Shown in pieces: positions 61,741 through 64,000 of a DNA stretch of 64,000 nt. The position numbers and the translations under genes were made by a program. The first letter of the stretch is position 1; the number at the start of each line of letters is the position of its first letter. Below the pieces are notes generated by a model that did no database searches, was not told the DNA's origin, and saw nothing but the letters and a program-made list of their open reading frames with translations. The DNA is taken from NCBI GenBank assembly GCA_910588325.1, contig CAJUPP010000007.1:15101-79100 (forward strand), written 5' to 3'. Source of the DNA: an uncultured Hungatella sp. Lineage in GTDB: Bacteria; Bacillota; Clostridia; Lachnospirales; Lachnospiraceae.

Positions 61741-62262
61741 TTATTTATTTTTCCCACAACACTTCTTATACTTTAAGCCGCTGCCGCATGGACATGGGTC
61801 ATTCCGCCCTACCTTATGTCCTTTTACAATGGTACCGGAAGCCTTCTGCTCTTTATACAGTTCTTTCCTTCTCTCCTCAGTCAGAATATCGTCCCACATA
61901 GGAAGATTATACAGCCAGTCGGCCTTGGCGCCTACCATGTTATAGTACAGCTTCTCCGGATCAATCTCAATCTTAACCACCGTATCCTCTTCCATGGTAT
62001 CAATCGGATTCTCATAGCCTTTTAAGCTTTCATTGATTCCGTCTAAAAATCCTGTCATAATAAGAATCTCCGTATCATATCTCTCTGACAGTTCTTTTAC
62101 CGTACCCTCAATTACCTGTGCAGGGTCTGAAAGCATCTTTTCATAAATCCCCTTCTCGATTGCAAAATATCCTGACCACAGATTCTCTCTCTCTTTATCG
62201 TTCAGACCATCACCATAAGCAAGATTGCGCCATGTTTCTAATAATGCCATACTTATATCCAT
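61741..62262 (-). CDS. SEC-C metal-binding-domain protein
   Basis: 173 aa. The C-terminus has the SEC-C zinc motif PCPCGSGLKYKKCCGK, as at the end of SecA. The first 140 residues are a helical/acidic domain of unknown role (LLETWRNLAYGDGLND at the start). Stand-alone SEC-C proteins may act as adaptors to ribosomes or SecB-like partners; function not known here. It is monocistronic with a strong terminator. Confidence 0.85.
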   Translation of the reverse strand: MDISMALLETWRNLAYGDGLNDKERENLWSGYFAIEKGIYEKMLSDPAQVIEGTVKELSERYDTEILIMTGFLDGINESLKGYENPIDTMEEDTVVKIEIDPEKLYYNMVGAKADWLYNLPMWDDILTEERRKELYKEQKASGTIVKGHKVGRNDPCPCGSGLKYKKCCGKNK

Positions 62263-62352
62263 CCTTTTCTTTCATAGAATTCCCACATTTTTCTGTTACA
62301 ACATCTTTCGATAGTATATACCAAGTCCGCCGAATTTGCAACGAGAAACTGA

Positions 62353-62380
62353 AACTGGCTGCGCTCCTAACTGGCTGCGC
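62353..62380. repeat. Short direct repeat
   Basis: AACTGGCTGCGC occurs twice with a 16-bp period (62353-62364 and 62369-62380) in GC-rich sequence between the SEC-C and Nudix genes. Confidence 0.6.
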
Positions 62381-62422
62381 CCCAGGGCGGGCCTTCCGAG
62401 ATCATGCAGCCCGGCAGGGGTT

Positions 62423-62995
62423 TTAACTATGATAAAGTCTCCCGGACAGCTTTGCATTCAATTTTTTATAGATTCGTTCCCGAAACCAGTCTTCCGTAGA
62501 CGCCTGCACTGCTTCCTCAAGTCCGAACCATGCCACGCCGCTGTTCTCATCCGATTTTATCTTAAGAGGCTCCTCCTCTGCGGCTTCCAAAAGATAGGTA
62601 ACATTCAGATGCAGGTGGGAGGAGACATACTCCCCCTTCTTCTCATGCCCGTCCACTGTCAGTATCTCAACGGAAAATATTTCCTCTGTCACAGGCCTTA
62701 CATGGCTTACACCGCTCTCCTCCTTAACCTCCCGAAGCGCCACCGAAAGCAGATCCTCCTGGCCGTCCGCATGCCCTCCCAGCCAGGACCAGGAATCATA
62801 GATATTGTGATAGGCCATCAAAACTTTGTCCCTCTGCGGATTCACCACCCATGCGGAAGCGGACATATGCGCTGTCAGGTTGGAACGGAGAAAGATATCC
62901 GGCTGAGTCTCAATCTGGCGAAGCAATATCTCTTTATCTCTGGCCTCCTGCTCATTGAACGGCTGAAATGCCTGAAGCTGCTTTATTAATTTCAA
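62423..62995 (-). CDS. Nudix hydrolase
   Basis: 190 aa. A perfect Nudix box GHADGQEDLLSVALREVKEESGV-type pattern (GX5EX7REUXEEXGU) lies in the middle, with WSWLGGHADG before it. It hydrolyses a nucleoside-diphosphate-linked compound; the substrate is unknown. The protein has about 50 residues before the Nudix fold that could shape substrate choice. No partner gene is close on its strand. Confidence 0.9.
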   Translation of the reverse strand: MKLIKQLQAFQPFNEQEARDKEILLRQIETQPDIFLRSNLTAHMSASAWVVNPQRDKVLMAYHNIYDSWSWLGGHADGQEDLLSVALREVKEESGVSHVRPVTEEIFSVEILTVDGHEKKGEYVSSHLHLNVTYLLEAAEEEPLKIKSDENSGVAWFGLEEAVQASTEDWFRERIYKKLNAKLSGRLYHS

Positions 62996-63298
62996 ATTTC
63001 TTTCCCCATTCCCGTTTTATTTTAACCCGCCAATCATTTGAAACGCCTGCGGACTTAGTCATTTTATCATATTCTTCCCTAGCCTTCCATCATAATTTTC
63101 TTAAACACCTGTCAGCTTTTTAAAAAAAATTATCAGTCCTGTGTTCCTGGCTCTAGTCTAGTGTACAATCATGCAAATAAAAAGAACAATCGTACAAACA
63201 AAAAAGCCGACAGCCTCTTGCTTTTCCATAGTCTATTCAGCTATACTAAAAGAGTAATTTTAATCAATCAGGTAAGTAAGCCAGAAGGAGACAGCATT
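62996..63298. other. Divergent intergenic region with a promoter for the NTP transferase
   Basis: No gene. Plus-strand promoter TTGCTT (63218-63223), 18-bp spacer, TATACT (63242-63247) lies 50 bases before the start of the next gene. The rest is AT-rich and unremarkable. Confidence 0.5.
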
Positions 63299-64000
63299 AT
63301 GGGAGAAGAGAAAAAACCGGTATTGGTGGTTATGGCCGCCGGAATGGGAAGCCGTTATGGAGGGTTAAAGCAGATAGACCCGGTAGATGAATACGGGAAT
63401 ATCATCATGGATTTTTCCATTTTCGACGCCAAGGAGGCCGGATTTGAGAAGGTCGTCTTTATCATCAAGAAGGCTATCGAAAAGGAATTTAAAGAAAACA
63501 TCGGCAGACGCATGGAGCAGCGTATGGAAACCGCGTATGTGTACCAGGAGCTGGACAAAATCCCGGAAGGTTTTTCGGTACCGGAAGGCCGGGTAAAGCC
63601 CTGGGGAACCGGACATGCCATTCTGTGCTGCAAAGATATCGTAGACGGACCCTTTGCCGTCATCAACGCAGATGATTATTATGGAAAGCAGGCCTTCCGG
63701 GAAATGTACCGCCAGCTCACATCCTCTGCGGATAAAGATACATATCAGTACGCCATGGTAGGCTATCATCTGAACAATACCATGACAGACAACGGCTACG
63801 TAGCCAGAGGCGTCTGCTCCACAGACGGCCACGGACGGCTTGTAGATATTCACGAACGGACCCACATCGAAAAACGGGGTGAGGACGGCGCGTATACAGA
63901 GGACGGAGGCGCTACCTGGGTGACTCTTCCAGGCAATTCTATCGTATCCATGAACCTGTGGGGATTTACCAAAAGTATTTTAGAAGAGCTGGACAACCGC
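63299..64000 (+). CDS. Nucleotidyltransferase-family protein (NTP_transferase), cut by window end
   Basis: 234 codons present, open to the end of the window. The start MGEEKKPVLVVMAAGMGSRYGG carries the GxGxRxxG nucleotide-binding loop of sugar-phosphate nucleotidylyltransferases; VKPWGTGHAILCC and VINADDYYG (metal-binding Asp pair) follow. It probably activates a sugar phosphate or related compound with an NTP. AAGGAG lies 8 bases before the ATG at 63299. Confidence 0.9.
   Translation, partial: MGEEKKPVLVVMAAGMGSRYGGLKQIDPVDEYGNIIMDFSIFDAKEAGFEKVVFIIKKAIEKEFKENIGRRMEQRMETAYVYQELDKIPEGFSVPEGRVKPWGTGHAILCCKDIVDGPFAVINADDYYGKQAFREMYRQLTSSADKDTYQYAMVGYHLNNTMTDNGYVARGVCSTDGHGRLVDIHERTHIEKRGEDGAYTEDGGATWVTLPGNSIVSMNLWGFTKSILEELDNR

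Noticed and set aside
1..64000. tRNA, rRNA or CRISPR array
   Set aside because: No tRNA-like T-loop/acceptor pairing, no rRNA motifs and no regularly spaced repeats were seen on either strand.

Overview
The window reads as chromosome of a strictly anaerobic, low-to-medium GC Firmicute, most likely a Lachnospiraceae (Clostridium cluster XIVa) member. The reasons are a complete six-gene rnf operon in clostridial order, a class II GalT, a DUF134/NifX-type protein, a LoaP-led polysaccharide locus, strong AGGAGG-type ribosome sites and TTGACA/TATAAT promoters. Genus cannot be fixed from the sequence alone. No tRNA, rRNA or CRISPR array was seen.

Layout. 1-7.4 kb: a GH38 alpha-mannosidase with a PfkB sugar kinase, a D-amino-acid aminotransferase, a VOC-Nudix fusion, and a BlaI/M56-protease sensor pair whose promoter and twin operators are visible. 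7.4-13.0 kb: a markedly AT-rich accessory island holding a PLP aminotransferase, a pentapeptide-repeat protein on the other strand and an NspC-type PLP decarboxylase, bordered by a tyrosine recombinase. 13.1-20.7 kb: a DUF134-NifX protein, then a LacI-regulated ABC sugar uptake operon with a GH4 phospho-glycosidase and a PfkB kinase. 20.8-23.5 kb: a RES-domain (NADase-type) protein, a tiny membrane protein and an Rpn-type nuclease. 23.6-39.2 kb: a roughly 15-kb surface polysaccharide operon on the minus strand. It starts with a previously unlisted 59-aa ORF and loaP, continues through a DegT aminotransferase, an initiating sugar-phosphate transferase, five further glycosyl- or glycerophosphotransferases, a polymerase, an amino-acid racemase, a pyruvyltransferase, an FeS protein, a flippase and a TagD cytidylyltransferase, and ends in a decayed GtrII-like gene. 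A divergent XRE regulator and a nested multi-hairpin element lie at its head.

40-54.5 kb is mostly core metabolism: the MetH reactivation domain and metF; hflK-hflC behind what looks like a yybP-ykoY manganese riboswitch with its own promoter and terminator; a PTS EIIC-like protein whose leader contains a 180-bp palindromic element; a DUF368 lipid-carrier flippase; a DMT exporter; ApbE; a PAP2 protein; galT; a Gx transporter; a double FMN-binding protein; and a DUF5722 glycoside-hydrolase-like protein. 54.7-59.8 kb is rnfCDGEAB, which couples ferredoxin oxidation to NAD reduction and ion pumping. ApbE in the same window can flavinylate RnfG, RnfD and the double FMN-binding protein, so these genes form one flavin-electron-transfer theme. 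60.2-64 kb holds a sugar isomerase, a truncated ROK gene next to a palindromic repeat, a SEC-C protein, a Nudix hydrolase and the start of an NTP-transferase gene.

The items most worth following up are the AT-rich NspC/aminotransferase/pentapeptide island, the Mn-riboswitch-like leader of hflKC, the regulatory head of the polysaccharide locus (small ORF, hairpin, loaP, XRE, nested cruciform), and the palindromic element inside the PTS leader.
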